From positions 2,980,001 to 3,044,000 of the forward strand of contig NC_083383.1 in NCBI RefSeq assembly GCF_031755915.1: a stretch of DNA of 64,000 nt, read 5' to 3'. Within the stretch, counting starts at the first letter, position 1, and each line of letters opens with the position of its first letter. The translations under genes and the position numbers were made by a program. Positions 49,401 through 61,499 of this stretch are shown here, one piece after another. Source of the DNA: Ziziphus jujuba (Eukaryota > Streptophyta > Magnoliopsida > Rosales > Rhamnaceae). The notes beneath the pieces were generated by a model that made no database searches, was not told the DNA's origin, and saw only the letters and a program-made list of their open reading frames with translations.

Positions 49401-50789
49401 TTAGTCCAACTGATTCGTTGAACCAGAAGAGGCAGCAGCTTCCATGAACTCCTTGTCAGATTCAAGAGCAGTCATTAGATGTGGGGGAAGGCAAATCTCC
49501 AAATCAATGCTTCCTCCTCCTTGACGTCCCGGATAGGAAGTCACTTTCCCACTAAACTTGTTTGCATAGCCACTGCGAAGAGCCAAAGCTTTTCCCATCC
49601 CAAATTCATTTCCATACTTGTCGAATCTTGGTGAGCTTCCCATCACCATACAAAATTGATCGAAAGTCTTAGCAGTTTGGTATATAGCCGGAGACTGCAA
49701 CCAAGAATTCAGCCCCGCCTTCACCAACTCTTCATTGTAGCCAACCACCGCTTGGTTCAATTGCCATGCTGCCCAACCCAGACCCTGCTCCAGCAAATTA
49801 CCTGCAGTGGCAACTCCTCTTACTTTAGAAACCGAGTTTCCAAAATAATCCCGAGACAATGGTGGGCTTATTCTCGATCTGCAATCGATTGCCAACCAGC
49901 AACTGGTTGTTTGATTTGGTTGTAGACGACGAACCCGTGTTATGGACCTCCACACAAGTGCAGTCAACGATTGGAAAGATGAGATTTTTTTAGTGTTATT
50001 GTACTCTGCATTGGCTTTTGCTTTCAGTTTGGCCACCGATTCCGATGAGAAGTGAAAGAATCTCTCTCTGAGTTGGGGAGACACGAATCTGCTGATGAAC
50101 TCGTCATGATGAGTGAAAGGAAGGTTGATAATGGGGCCATGACCAGGAAGACACCAGCGTTCGAGAACCGGTGGGCGTGAGATGGAGTTATCAGAGTTTC
50201 TCTGTATTTTTTGGAAAATCTCGGACCACGTATTGAAGAAATTCCAATAAGTTGTTCCATCACCAATGGCATGGTTCATAGAACACCCAATGAAGACGCC
50301 ATCCTTTAACTCCGTAACCTGGATGGAAAGCAGACTCATGGTGTGGCCGTCATGGTTGACGGCTTTGTGATGGTCAAAAAATGATTGAACAACCAAAGGC
50401 ACGTCGACCGGCGAGAGGATGTCATTTACGGTGATGTCCAGAGCTACTGCATAGATAAATTTGGCACCAGGGCTGCTGTTGCAGTCCACAAAAACCCAGT
50501 AAGAAGCAGGGTTTTCAGATTTAACAGTGGAAAACCGTCCTGCAAGTGGGTAGAAATGGAGCAGGGCAAGAGAAAGGCTTTCCTTGAGCCCCTCCAGCAG
50601 ACCTGCCACAAAGTTCTCATTGTGTTGTGCTTCAGGAGGCTTAGCAAACAGAAGACCTTTTTGGATGTAATGTACAGAGAGCTGGGTAAGATCCCATGCT
50701 GTCAAGTAGAAGGGCTGCTTTGACTCTTCTGTTACACAATCGGGTTTAATAAAACACTCTGAAATCTTACCAACAGTGGGTGGATTCAT
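49401..50789 (-). CDS. BAHD acyltransferase (array copy 1)
   Basis: Intronless gene of 462 aa, normal for BAHD acyl-CoA transferases. The catalytic HxxxD is intact: HAIGD at 173-177 in CSMNHAIGDGTTYWNFFN. The second family motif, usually DFGWG, is EFGMG at 395-399 followed by KALALRSG. N-terminal marks are FIKPD, LTAWDLTQLSVHYIQKGLLF and FYPLAGR. This layout matches the uncharacterised At3g50280 / EPS1 group of the family rather than the anthocyanin or HCT groups. In Arabidopsis EPS1 the catalytic His is replaced, whereas here it is kept, so true acyl transfer is expected. The acceptor is unknown. Cytosolic; no signal peptide. It is the leftmost of three minus-strand copies. Confidence 0.93.
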   Translation of the reverse strand: MNPPTVGKISECFIKPDCVTEESKQPFYLTAWDLTQLSVHYIQKGLLFAKPPEAQHNENFVAGLLEGLKESLSLALLHFYPLAGRFSTVKSENPASYWVFVDCNSSPGAKFIYAVALDITVNDILSPVDVPLVVQSFFDHHKAVNHDGHTMSLLSIQVTELKDGVFIGCSMNHAIGDGTTYWNFFNTWSEIFQKIQRNSDNSISRPPVLERWCLPGHGPIINLPFTHHDEFISRFVSPQLRERFFHFSSESVAKLKAKANAEYNNTKKISSFQSLTALVWRSITRVRRLQPNQTTSCWLAIDCRSRISPPLSRDYFGNSVSKVRGVATAGNLLEQGLGWAAWQLNQAVVGYNEELVKAGLNSWLQSPAIYQTAKTFDQFCMVMGSSPRFDKYGNEFGMGKALALRSGYANKFSGKVTSYPGRQGGGSIDLEICLPPHLMTALESDKEFMEAAASSGSTNQLD

Positions 50790-52551
50790 GGTTACTTTTT
50801 CTTTTTCCCTTGGGACAATTTTGGCTAAGCTCTTATCTTCTGTCTAGTTTACCTCGCTTTTGTTTCTTAAATTGAACTGGAATGGATTAGCAGAGTTGCC
50901 AGCCATGCTTTGTTAATATGTTACTTTTTTTTCTTTTTTTTCGGGTCTTTTTTTGAGGAATTAATCAATTTTGAAATGATTAATATTCAGTATAATAAAA
51001 TTTTTTTAAAATTGTGGAAGGCTTGGATTGGGTTGGACAGGTGTAGAAAGAATAGTAGTCTTCGCGGCCAATGAATCAATGACAAATTAAAAGAGTGACA
51101 TAACAAACCTGATTTATTCGCTTTGGCTTTAAATTTTAATTATAATCTGCTGCTGTAGAGGAACCTCCGAGGAAATTAAAGAAAAAAATAAAAATATCCT
51201 TTTGGAAAAACAATGGTCAACAAGGTAGGATAGAATTCCGCAAATGCAGGCATGTCCAAATGCAAAAGCCACTTGAAGATTACAAACTCAATTTTAGTTT
51301 TACTTGAATAATTGTCAAAGTCTTCTTGTTTCGATGGCGGCTAATCTATTTCTTGTAATCCAAGCTCCTTTTATTTTTTTATTTTTTACTTTTTTTAAAA
51401 AAAAAAAGATCCTTTTTATGTCATTATTTACTCTTTCTCTGCCCCTCAGAATTCATGTGTAATATTTTTTGAGGACCCAATGCTACCCAGCTTAATGGCT
51501 TTTCAATAGTCGTAAGAAGAAGTCAAAATAATGATAATTTGTTTTATTGGCTACTGGACCTAATCAGATTTTTTTATTTTTTTATTTTTTTTGACCAAAT
51601 AGGTTAAGTTGAAATTAAGAATACGAGAAAAAAAAGTTAAATATAGAAATAAAACGTATATTATAATTGCTTGCAATGGGTCGGGCTACCAACACTCTTT
51701 CAGACAGTTTTGGACTTGTACCATGGGCCAAGTTTTAGAAGGAGGCCTTTGGTTTGGGCTATTGGATACTCGGTTAAATGGGGTCAGCTAGGATGTACAA
51801 GAATGCATAGCAACTTAATTTTTACTTTATTTTGCTGATTTCAGAACTTCAGGCCTAAAGATTCTACTTTTCGACGAAATTATACTTCTAACTTTTGTTT
51901 TGACATTCCACTATGCAAGCTGACTAAGCAGCAGAGAGAAGACTTAATTGTTAGCTTTCAATCACATATTCAGATACTGTTGAAGTGGTGCTGCACATTT
52001 TAAACACCTAAGCAAACAAAGCTTGGTCATATACAAGATTACTTGCAATGTAACACTTTTCCATGCCAATTAGCACCAATCTAATGACCAGTGGTGTTAA
52101 AGATTCATCGTACATGTTAATATGCATGAGCTTACATGTTTCTGTAAATAGGATAAATCTTTCTCATTTGTAAGTGTACTTCGCAAATAATGCAATGATG
52201 CCATCAGATAAGAACAAGATGAGGCAAACAAAAAGAACCGATAATCAATGTTAGAAAGGACAAAGTAGAAAAATAAAATAAAATACAAAATTGTAGAGGC
52301 AATCTAGCCTGGGAATAAAATGGTGGTTGCCAGCTACAGTCAAAGCAAGAAGCTATTCAAAAACCAAAGATAATAATAAAATAAAAAAACATTTCAATTG
52401 GGTTTTTGATTGCGACGGTCAAACAGCTTCAGTAAGTGTCTTCTGCGGACTTCGGACACTGAATTATTCAAGAAATTATAGTACAAAATCAAAGTTTGAG
52501 CCTACACTAGCTGATAAGCTATTCACTTTATTTAACATTATTAATGCAAAT
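50790..52551. other. BAHD copy 1 promoter and copy 2 3' flank
   Basis: No additional gene. The left half is the copy 1 promoter. 51707-51978 is homologous to 62395-62638 (shared TTTTGGACT, TTTGGGCTATTG, TATGCAAGCTGA and CTTTCAATCACATATTC), and 52411-52551 is homologous to about 63231-63380 next to copy 3, so the duplicated unit includes the 3' flank. Confidence 0.6.
51103..51118 (-). promoter_or_regulatory. Conserved 16-bp promoter block of BAHD copy 1
   Basis: ACAAACCTGATTTATT, 314-329 bases upstream of the start codon, is identical to 54315-54330 upstream of copy 2 although the sequence around it has diverged. It may be a shared control element or just a slow-changing part of the duplicated promoter. 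Confidence 0.5.
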
Positions 52552-53955
52552 TCATTCATTAAGCAGAATTGTGTCCAACTGACTACTGAGATAGGTCGTG
52601 GTGGAGGCAGCTTCCATGAAATCCTTGTCAGATTCAAGAGCAGACATTGTATCCGGAGGAAGGCAAACCTCCAAATCAATGCTTCCTCCTCCTTCAGGTC
52701 CTGGATAGGAAGTCACTTTCCCACTAAACTTGTGCGCATACCCACTGCGAAGCGCCAATGCTTTTCCCATCCCAAACTCATTTCCATACTTGTTGAATCT
52801 TGGTGAGCTTCCCATCATCACACTGAATGGATCAAAAGTCTTTTCGAGTTGGTATATTTCAGGAGACTCTAACCATGAATCTAACCATGATTCCACCGTT
52901 TTGTGCGTGAAGCTAACCACGGCCTCGTGCACTTGCCAAGCTGCCCAACCAAGATCGTGTTCAAGCAATTCACCAGCCGTCGCAATCCCTTTTGTTAAAC
53001 CGATAGAGTTTCCAAAATATTCCTGAGACAGAGGTGGGTTTAATCTTGGTCTGCAATTTGTTGCCAGCCTGCAACTGGTTGTTTGATCAGGCGGCAAACC
53101 ACGAACCCGTGTTATGGCCCTCCACACAAATGCAGACAAGGCTTGGAACGAAGAGATTTTGGTGGTATTGCACTCTGCATTGGCCTTGGCTTTCAGTTTG
53201 GCCATCGATTCTGATGTAAAATGAAACATTCTCTCTCGGAGTTTTGGGGATTCAAATCTACAAATGAACTGGTCATGATGGGTAAAAGGGAGATTGATTA
53301 TGGGGCCATGACCAGGAGGAAACCAGCGTTCCAGAACCGGTGGGCGCGAGATGGCATTAACAGAGTCACCCCTTTTTTTTTGGAAAATCTCAGACCACAT
53401 GTTGAAGAAATTCCAATAAGATGTTCCATCACCAATGGCATGGTTCATAGAACACCCAATGAAGACGCCATCCAATAACTCAGTTACCTGGATGGAAAGC
53501 AGACTGAGAGTGTGACCGTCATGGTTGACTGCTTTGTGATGATCGAAAAATGATTGAACAACCAAAGGCACATCAACCGGTGAGAGGATGTCGTTTATGG
53601 TCATGTCCAAAGCTGCATAAATCAATTTGGCTCCAGGGCTATTGTCGCAGTCCACAAAGACCCAGTAAGAAGCAGGGTTTTCAGATTTAACAGTGGCAAG
53701 CCGTCCTGCAAGTGGGTAAAAATGAACCAGGGCAAGAGAAAGGCTTTCCTTGAGCCCCTCCAGCAGATCTGCCATGAAATCCTCATCATGTTTTGCTTCA
53801 GGAGGTTTAGCAAAAAGAAGACCCTTTTGGATGTATTGTGCAGAGAGCATGGCAAGGTCCCATGGCGTCAAGTAGTAGGGAAGCTTGGAGTCTTGTGAAG
53901 CATACTGAGGTTTAATAAAACATTCAGAAATTTGGCGAACAGTGGGATAATTCAT
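52552..53955 (-). CDS. BAHD acyltransferase (array copy 2)
   Basis: Intronless, 467 aa, clearly a tandem duplicate of copy 1: long shared blocks such as KGLLFAKPPEA, LLEGLKESLSLAL, ENPASYWVFVDC and VPLVVQSFFDHHKAVNHDGH. HxxxD is intact (HAIGD, 172-176). The DFGWG position again reads EFGMG (NEFGMGKALALRSGYAHKF). C-terminal differences from copy 1 include a longer tail (QLDTILLNE). Same inferred role: acyl-CoA dependent transfer to an unknown acceptor in the cytosol. Its promoter shares a 16-bp block with copy 1 but also has a G-box and TGACG sites that copy 1 lacks, suggesting divergent expression. Confidence 0.93.
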   Translation of the reverse strand: MNYPTVRQISECFIKPQYASQDSKLPYYLTPWDLAMLSAQYIQKGLLFAKPPEAKHDEDFMADLLEGLKESLSLALVHFYPLAGRLATVKSENPASYWVFVDCDNSPGAKLIYAALDMTINDILSPVDVPLVVQSFFDHHKAVNHDGHTLSLLSIQVTELLDGVFIGCSMNHAIGDGTSYWNFFNMWSEIFQKKRGDSVNAISRPPVLERWFPPGHGPIINLPFTHHDQFICRFESPKLRERMFHFTSESMAKLKAKANAECNTTKISSFQALSAFVWRAITRVRGLPPDQTTSCRLATNCRPRLNPPLSQEYFGNSIGLTKGIATAGELLEHDLGWAAWQVHEAVVSFTHKTVESWLDSWLESPEIYQLEKTFDPFSVMMGSSPRFNKYGNEFGMGKALALRSGYAHKFSGKVTSYPGPEGGGSIDLEVCLPPDTMSALESDKDFMEAASTTTYLSSQLDTILLNE

Positions 53956-54301
53956 GGCTATTGTTCAATTTCACTCTATTTGGAATTTGGATTGCACTAT
54001 ATGGCGAAGCAGCTCTTGATAACATCCCTCCCTTTTGTTGCTTAAAAAGTAATCTGGTTTGAACGGTGGGAGAGTTACCAATACGTGTCTATCCAGTTAC
54101 TTTCTTTCTCAATTTATTTATATTCAGGAATTTATTGAGTTTGAACTAATCTAGAGGATCGTGGAAGGGACGGGACAAAGTCAATAAATCTTTTTTTTTT
54201 TTTTTTTTTTGTTATTTTTAAATGATGCAGATGTGGGTATGGTTGGTGCAGGCTGTAGGAAGCAAAATGGTGTTTGGGGCCATTAACAAACAAATGTAGA
54301 T

Positions 54302-54330
54302 GTCACGTCACGTGACAAACCTGATTTATT
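54302..54330 (-). promoter_or_regulatory. G-box/TGACG cluster and conserved block upstream of BAHD copy 2
   Basis: CACGTG at 54309-54314 lies within GTCACGTCACGTGAC (54302-54316), which also holds TGACG sites on the minus strand. It is followed by the 16-bp block shared with copy 1 (54315-54330). It lies 347-375 bases upstream of the start codon. Known plant bZIP and bHLH factors bind such sites; occupancy here is inference. Confidence 0.55.
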
Positions 54331-54991
54331 GCGGCGGTTATTATTCCCCCTTGTTTTCCTTCAAAATCTGCTGCTCTTAAGTGGATCTCCATAAAATATA
54401 AACGAGAAAATCAAGAAAATGCACGTTCCCAAGTACGTCCAATTGAAAAAGCATTTTCAGGTCCATTGTTGAGAAACTTACCGTAAAGGAAAGGAAGTTG
54501 CAAAAGAATCTCAATTTTGTAATTTGTCCATACTAGGATTTTCAAAATCTGATCTATATGGCAACTAATACGCTTGGCACAGCCCAAGATTGAGATTTGA
54601 AATGCTTTTACTTATTTATTTATTTATCTATCTATTCCAATTAATCGGTAGAGTCCATTTCCAATATCTTCTTCAATATTGTCTCCCGTCTATTTCCAAA
54701 AGAAGAAAATTGGTAAAAGGTTTTCTAAGAAGCTAAATCACAGGCATAGCAGGCACCGCAGCCCAACAAACTTATTTATAAACCACCGACAGTCAGTCGT
54801 GACTCGTGACAAGATGACCTCTATGGGGAGGTAGAGGACAATTTTTTTCTTTTTTTTGACCAAATTACTCTGACCTCAATTATCATCATGGATTGGTTCC
54901 TATTAAGTAAATAGCTAATACATGTGTCTTATGTAAAAATTAAAAATTAGAAGAAAAAAAATTCATTATCAATTCCAACACAATATATTAT

Positions 54992-55036
54992 AAATAAGAT
55001 GAACAAAGTTTTACCCAAAAAATAAGATGAACAAAG
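54992..55036 (+). repeat. Micro-insertion of 11 bp with 17-bp direct repeats
   Basis: AAATAAGATGAACAAAG occurs identically at 54992-55008 and 55020-55036. Between them is only TTTTACCCAAA. The insert is shorter than its own flanking duplication. Confidence 0.78.
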
Positions 55037-56211
55037 AGGCAACCAATTCCAACCTTATAAACGAAGTAACCAATAAAAAGATACATTATACTGCTGGGAC
55101 ATGGAGTCCAAATTTCAACACCATTATTATAATTATAAATTCAGTTAATGCAGTAGGTAGGTACAACTTTGATCAGAATAGCATTCCAATCTAAACTTGC
55201 TTCTTTTGTTTTTAATTATTATTCTTTTAAAATTTATTTTTTTTTTTGAGAAGACCATAGAGCTCCAAGGTGCGATACAAGCAGAAACATTTTCTAGAAA
55301 AGGTAAGAGAAAATTACTAAAATATCTATGAAATGATACAATCTATCTAATATTTAATTGATTTATTTTTTCAATTTATTTATTCATAATTATATAAATA
55401 TATCAATTAATAATATATAATGATGTTAGATGAATACCAAAAAATTTAACAAGAAATATACCAAGTAAAGAGATATTATTATTTTATTAATTTATATTTA
55501 ATTATAACTATATTTTCAAAATTTCACTTTCCCACTCGAGATTATCCAAACAAAAAAGTTATATATATCTGGATTATATAAATATTTTAACCAATAAAAT
55601 AATAATACATCACCAATAATAACACATCACCTTTTCATATGTAAATACGCTGATAGAGTTTCTTATACCTATTTATATTCATTTCGGGGCAACACATACC
55701 TTTCATTGGTCGGATAAACAAATTTTATCAAAAAAAAAATGGTTGAAATTTACGAAATTAAATAGTCCACCCACTTCCACCGAGGGTCCTTCCTAATGTA
55801 ATAGGAAACGCGGACGCCCACTAAATCCGCCTCCAACATAATAAAAGATTAGAAGTAGTCAACAACTAAATTGAAAAATTAAAAAAATAAAGAAGGTAGA
55901 TATAGTAGTTTTTAAATTAGTGAGGGATAGATTTTAGCATTAGGTATTGAGTCAAAACCTGGAAATTGCTCTAGTAGTTCATACCGCTTAAGCTGTCCCA
56001 GTGCATCATGGATGACGGATAGAGTAGCTTAGTCTAAAAGTTTTTATAAACCTTGTCATAAATGTATATTTCATCCAAAACAATAAAAAAACATAAATGT
56101 AGGAAATAAAAGTTAAATGTAAACCGTAACCACAATCAGAAAAAATAAATAAATAAAAAATTTATAAAATCACTTCCACTGGACTTTCAAAAGCCAGATA
56201 TGTGGGAGGCA

Positions 56212-56219
56212 TCAGCAGA
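56212..56219 (+). repeat. hAT target-site duplication, left
   Basis: TCAGCAGA immediately before the element; identical to 62382-62389 immediately after it. Eight base pairs is the hAT superfamily standard. Confidence 0.93.
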
Positions 56220-56230
56220 TAGGAGTGGGC
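56220..56230 (+). repeat. hAT left terminal inverted repeat
   Basis: TAGGAGTGGGC; pairs with the right end 62371-62381 with one mismatch. Confidence 0.92.
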
Positions 56231-58207
56231 AAAAACCGACCTGACCCGACAAAACCGACCAAACCGAAGAATTTGGGTCGGTTTGGGTTGGTTTTTATTG
56301 TTTAGTCGGTTTGGGTCGGGTTATACATATAAAAATATTAGATTTTCGGTTCGGGTTACTGGTTGGAAGGAATTTTAACCCACCCAACCCGAACCGAACC
56401 GTTTCATAACCAAAGAGCCATTTTGCAAAAATTATTTTCATTAAATTATTTCTATGAAATTTTGTAAGCCATTGATCTCTCACCATCTAATTACCACCGT
56501 TGGATTTCAAGATGAAAACACAATACACAACCGTGACAGCACTCAACAGTCAACACAATCTCAGATTCTCACAAAACGAAATTGAAGCCCTAGCATTCGC
56601 GTCGCCAATCGCCATTTTCGCAGGCAGCATCCTCCGGCCAGCCACCACCCGATTGAACTCCCAAGCAACGCCACCACTTGAACAACCGCCGGCACTGGAC
56701 CCAGTCCACTCGTCGCCCTCTCGCCGATCGCCATTCGCCACCACTCGTCGCCCTCCCAAGTCCCAAGCTCTGCAGGTAAAAATCATTATATTTCTTATTA
56801 TTATTATAGTGATTATTGATTGATTGAAATTGAAAGGAAATCTTTCATAATTTTATTTTATTTCGAGTTAGCAACTTCTATTTTATTTTTTTTTCGTTCC
56901 TTTCTGCTTCCCTTCAGATTGGAAAATTAAATAGATCTTTGCATCTCACACAATTCAAATCTTGTAACACTCAACACTTTCACGAGGCTCACTCTACATC
57001 CTAATTACACAAACACTGAAACACCTATGCACAAATTAAACAATTTTCCGGGAAATTGCAATCATCCTTCACAACCCAATTAAGCTAAAAACCCAGAAAT
57101 GAAAGCAATGAAACACAGAAAACAAAGAGACAGAGACAGAAAGAGACTGACTTAGCTGAAGCAGACAAACGGAGTCTGGGCTCCACGGGACTCGGAGAAG
57201 CTCCTCTCATCTCAATCGATACAGCAACAAGATGAGAATGGCACCATCTGATTCTGATTTAGAGAAAAAACAAACACAAGCAGAAAAACAGAAAAATAGT
57301 ATTTTTATTACTTTCTGGAAACACCCAAAAAAAAAAAAAAAAACAGATTCAGAGAAAGCAAATACAGAGAACTGAAAACGAAAAGTAGAAAATACCCAGT
57401 TGCTGTGATCTATTTAAAAGAGTGAGTAGCGGAGCTTTTGCTGGCTTAAAAAGAGTTAAAGACTGCCATAGAAGGCAGTTAATTCATTACTTTTTCATGC
57501 TCTTGTCTAAAACCCGGTAATCCAATAAAATATTGACTCAGACTAGTCAATGTTAAGAGTTCTTTAAATATATTTTCTAAATTTTACATTTTAGAGAATT
57601 AAATGGACAAAAAACCTTTCTCCTTTTTTTTTTTTAATTCAATAAAAATATTCACCTGGTTTTTCCTCTTAAAAGATAGTCAAATTTCACTTTTTTTTCT
57701 TTTCCTGTTATTTGGGTGATGTTTAAGTTTATTCTTTTCTTGTGTAATGGTGTAGGTGCAGAATGATTTGGTTGGGGATAAGTGATATAAAAAAGAACAA
57801 TGATTAAGAAAACTAATAAGTGGAAACTTTTTGGGTTATGTACAATTTCTTTATCAAATAATAGTAATTTTGAATCTAGAACTTTAAAAATATTTGAAAA
57901 TTAATTTCTTTGTTGAACAATCTGTCATTGCCAATTTGATTCTTGCTCTTAATGGTTAAAAATGCATACTTGTACTCAATTATGTCATTTGCATGAATGA
58001 TGGAAAATAAATATTATTTTTTTATTTCAATTCATTTATATTTATGCCCTAAAATCTTGTGCAAATCAGAGTGTTTATATTGTTGTTTGTTTGATTCAAA
58101 TGGCTTATTTTGTTGAATGGTGGACTAGGCAGTATCTGTCCAATTATTATATAAATTCATCATAATAATGTTCATAATTATGTACAAGCTAAACTTAAAG
58201 TACAAGC

Positions 58208-58242
<35 letters not shown>

Positions 58243-59114
58243 TTATATATTTATATATAATTATATATGAGGTTCTTTTCCTCAAGTCACTCAAAATTAT
58301 TTATGCATAACTAAAACTTTTTGTCTTGATAAATATGAATAAAAACCTTAACCTACATTTTTTGTTCACAATCGCAGAATATATTGGAAGAAAGCTACTT
58401 CTTCAGTCACCTTCAAGGACCAAACAGCTTGCCTGAATCACCTGTTGGATAGGCTTCTCAAACTCTCAGCAGTCAGCACTAATTTGGGCAGTGAATCTAA
58501 TTCCTCTCCAAATGGTAGAACAGATGTGGCAGGTTTGATAAGCTTCTAATTCTCTGGAATTTATTCTCTTTTAATTTCCTTTGGTGGTTGTTTTCCATTA
58601 CTTAAAGAATCTATGCTATTTTAAATACATAAAATATTATACATGGAAACTATGGAATGCTGTTTTTTCTAATCAGTCTTAACACCAGGAGTTTGGATGG
58701 AAGAAGTGTATAGCAAACTTTTTTTTTTTCTGTTTTTTCTAATTGGTATTGCAATTTTATTTTTTTTATTTTGCTTTGTGGTCTAATATATGTTTTTCCC
58801 CTGTTTTGTAGATAAAATCAAACAGCCTATCGTGACTTGCATAAATCGAATAGCATTCCTTTTCTTCGTTTAATTCCAAGATCACAAACAATTGTGTGAT
58901 TGTCTATTATTTGGAGGTAAGTTACTTAGCCTTTTTCTCGTTATTTTTGCATGTGGGAAGGTCAAAAATTGCTTTTGGAAAGTGTAGTGAAGCATAGGCT
59001 GTGAAATTGTTTGCTGTGAAGTTTGGAGATTGTGAAGTGATGTGTGACTTGATTGCTGTGAAGTTGTTAATATAATCTGGCCTGCTAATTTTGACAGCTA
59101 TATGTATATATATT

Positions 59115-59154
<40 letters not shown>

Positions 59155-59188
59155 TGTATATGTTTATTTTGTTTTTAATAGGTTCTAG

Positions 59189-61499
59189 ATGGATGAAGGC
59201 CACAATGATTTGTATGATATTAATGAATTGGAAGAGTATTTAAATGAATCAGATAAAGCTGAATCTCAACCTTCACAGTTGGATAAACCTTATAAAACGC
59301 AAAAGAGAAAACCTTCTAGGGCTCCATCTTGGGTTTGGGAACATTTTGAAAAAATTCCAGATTATGATCCAAATAATCCTAGGTGAAAATGTAAACATTG
59401 TGGGGTAGATTATGCATGTAATACCAAGAGATGTGGAACTAGTACATTGCGAAACCATTTGATGAACCAATGCAAAAAATACCCTAATAGGATGGAGGAT
59501 AAAAAGCAACAAGTTCTTTCATTTGAAAGTGGTAGTAGCAATTTGGTCTCTATGAGTACAACATTTAGTAAAGAGGCATGTACGCTTGCATGTGCAGAAA
59601 TGATCATCATGGACGAGTTACCATTTAGCCACGTTGAAGGAGAAGGGTTTAGAAAGTTTTGTAATGCTTTGAACCCTAAGTTTGAACCGCCATCTCGTAG
59701 AACAATTTCTAGAGATGTGTTTCAGTTGTACTTAGATGAGAAAAAAATTTTGAAGAGTGTGTTTTCATTGCGGAAGCAAAGGGTGTGTCTTACGACGGAC
59801 ACATGGACTTCCATTCAAAATAACAATTACATGACTCTTACCGCTCATTTCATTGATGATGATTGGAAGTTGCATAAGAGAATTTTAAATTTTTGTATTG
59901 TGCAAAATCATAAGGGTGAGACAATTGGTAAGGTTATAGAAAATTGTTTGATTGAATGGGGTATTGAAAGGGTTTTCACAATAACGGTTGATAATGCTTC
60001 TTCAAATGATGTGGCTGTTAATTTTTTGAAAGAAAAATTAAATTATTGGAAAGGAAATGTTTTGGATGGTGAGTTTTTACATGTTCGTTGTGCTGCACAT
60101 ATTGTAAATTTAATTGTGACATTTGGATTAAAGGAAATCCATGATAGTATTGCTGGAATTCGTAATGCTATTAGATATGTTCGATCATCTCCTTCAAGGT
60201 TAAACAAATTTAAAGAATGTGTAGAGAAGGAGAAAATTGAATATAAAGAAACCGTGGTTTTGGATGTGTCTACTAGGTGGAATTCCACCTATTTGATGTT
60301 GAACTCGGCTTTGAAGTATCAAAAAGGTTTTGATAGGATGATAGATGCTGATGGACATTATCTTGGATATTTTGAGGAAGATGAAGTAGGAAGGAAGAGA
60401 GCCGGACCACCTCTAATTAAAGATTGGGATAGTGCAAGGGTTTTTGTGAAATTTCTTGCTACTTTTTATGAAGTTACCTTAAAGTTTAGTGCCTCTTTGA
60501 CTGTTATTTCTAATATATGTTTTCATGAATTGAGTTTGATGTATAATGCACTTGTTGAATGGAGTAATAGTCAAAATCATTTGATGGCCGATATGGCAAA
60601 GAAAATGTTGATAAAGTTTAACAAATATTGGGGTTCACTTGGAAATGTCAACAAGTTGTTGCTTATTGCCATTGTGCTTGATCCACGATATAAGCTGGAA
60701 TATGTATCATATCTTTTTGAGGATGCTTATGAAAGTGGTATGGTTGAATCTTTGACTAGGGATGTAAAAGATACTTTAGTTAACCTTTACAACTTCTATA
60801 AGGAAATTGATTCTATGAATGGGAGTTCTAAAGTATCAAATTCAAATGATGGTCAATCAATGCAAGCACAACAAAGTGGGATGATGATGGATTCATTGGA
60901 TGATGGAAGCATAGATGATCGTCGGCGTTTGAAAGAATCACAATTTAAAAAAAGAAAAATGGAAAAAAATGAATTGGAAATAAAGAATGAGGTTGATAAA
61001 TTTTTGTTTGATCCATGTGAGGATGTGGAGAGTGAGAAATTTGATATTTTGGCTTGGTGGAAAAATAATTGGACAAAATATCGAATTTTATCTCAAATTG
61101 CAAGAGATGTATACGCCATTCCAGTTTCTACAGTAGCATCTGAATCTGCTTTTAGTACCGGAGGGCGTATTCTTGATGTATTCCGAAGTTCATTGGGTCC
61201 AAAAATGGTGGAGGCTTTGATTTGTTCTCAAAATTGGTTGCAATCAAAGCCTATGACGTATGATTATAGAGTTGAAATACCAATAGAAGATGTTGCATAT
61301 TATGATTCTATTGAATCGGGTAAGAATTTTTTTTATTATTATTATTTGTAATTTTATTTTTATTATCTATTTTAGAGTTTTTAGAATTTTTTAGTAATAT
61401 TTACAACTTCTTTTAGCTTACTAATTAATCTAATATCATATTTTAATTTGTTTAGGAGCATCTTGGGTTACAAAACAAAGTTTACCTCCACCTAATTGA
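59189..61499 (+). pseudogene. hAT transposase with one in-frame stop
   Basis: Two coding exons: 59189-61319 and, after a GT/AG intron, 61456-61499. The frame is open except for TGA at 59384-59386, inside the BED zinc finger between PDYDPNNPR and KCKHCGVDY. The finger ligands CKHC, RNHLMNQC are otherwise present. The catalytic core includes CLTTDTWTS, VLDVSTRWNSTYLML, LDPRYKLEY. The C-terminal dimerisation domain is clear: ILAWWKNNWTKYRILSQIA and PVSTVASESAFSTGGRILD. Length is about 725 codons, typical for plant hAT. A downstream ATG at 59447 leaves a 634-codon open frame lacking the BED finger. CGA to TGA by cytosine deamination is a likely cause of the stop. The native protein would be a nuclear transposase. 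Confidence 0.92.

Larger units (their letters stand above)
53956..56211. other. BAHD copy 2 promoter and AT-rich intergenic region
   Basis: Beyond the promoter no gene is seen. There is a T-run at 54191-54211 and a micro-insertion at 54992-55036. From 55200 to 56200 the sequence is AT-rich with no recognised element. Confidence 0.45.

Noticed and set aside
56500..56823. Pro-rich plus-strand ORF near the left end of the hAT element as a captured host gene
   Set aside because: Ends at a likely splice donor and reads as an untranslated leader exon; no host protein family recognised.
58660..58743. Direct repeat CTGTTTTTTCTAAT around a 56-bp segment inside a hAT leader intron
   Set aside because: The repeat is T-rich and the poly-T is at the opposite end from the other micro-insertions; probably unrelated or chance.
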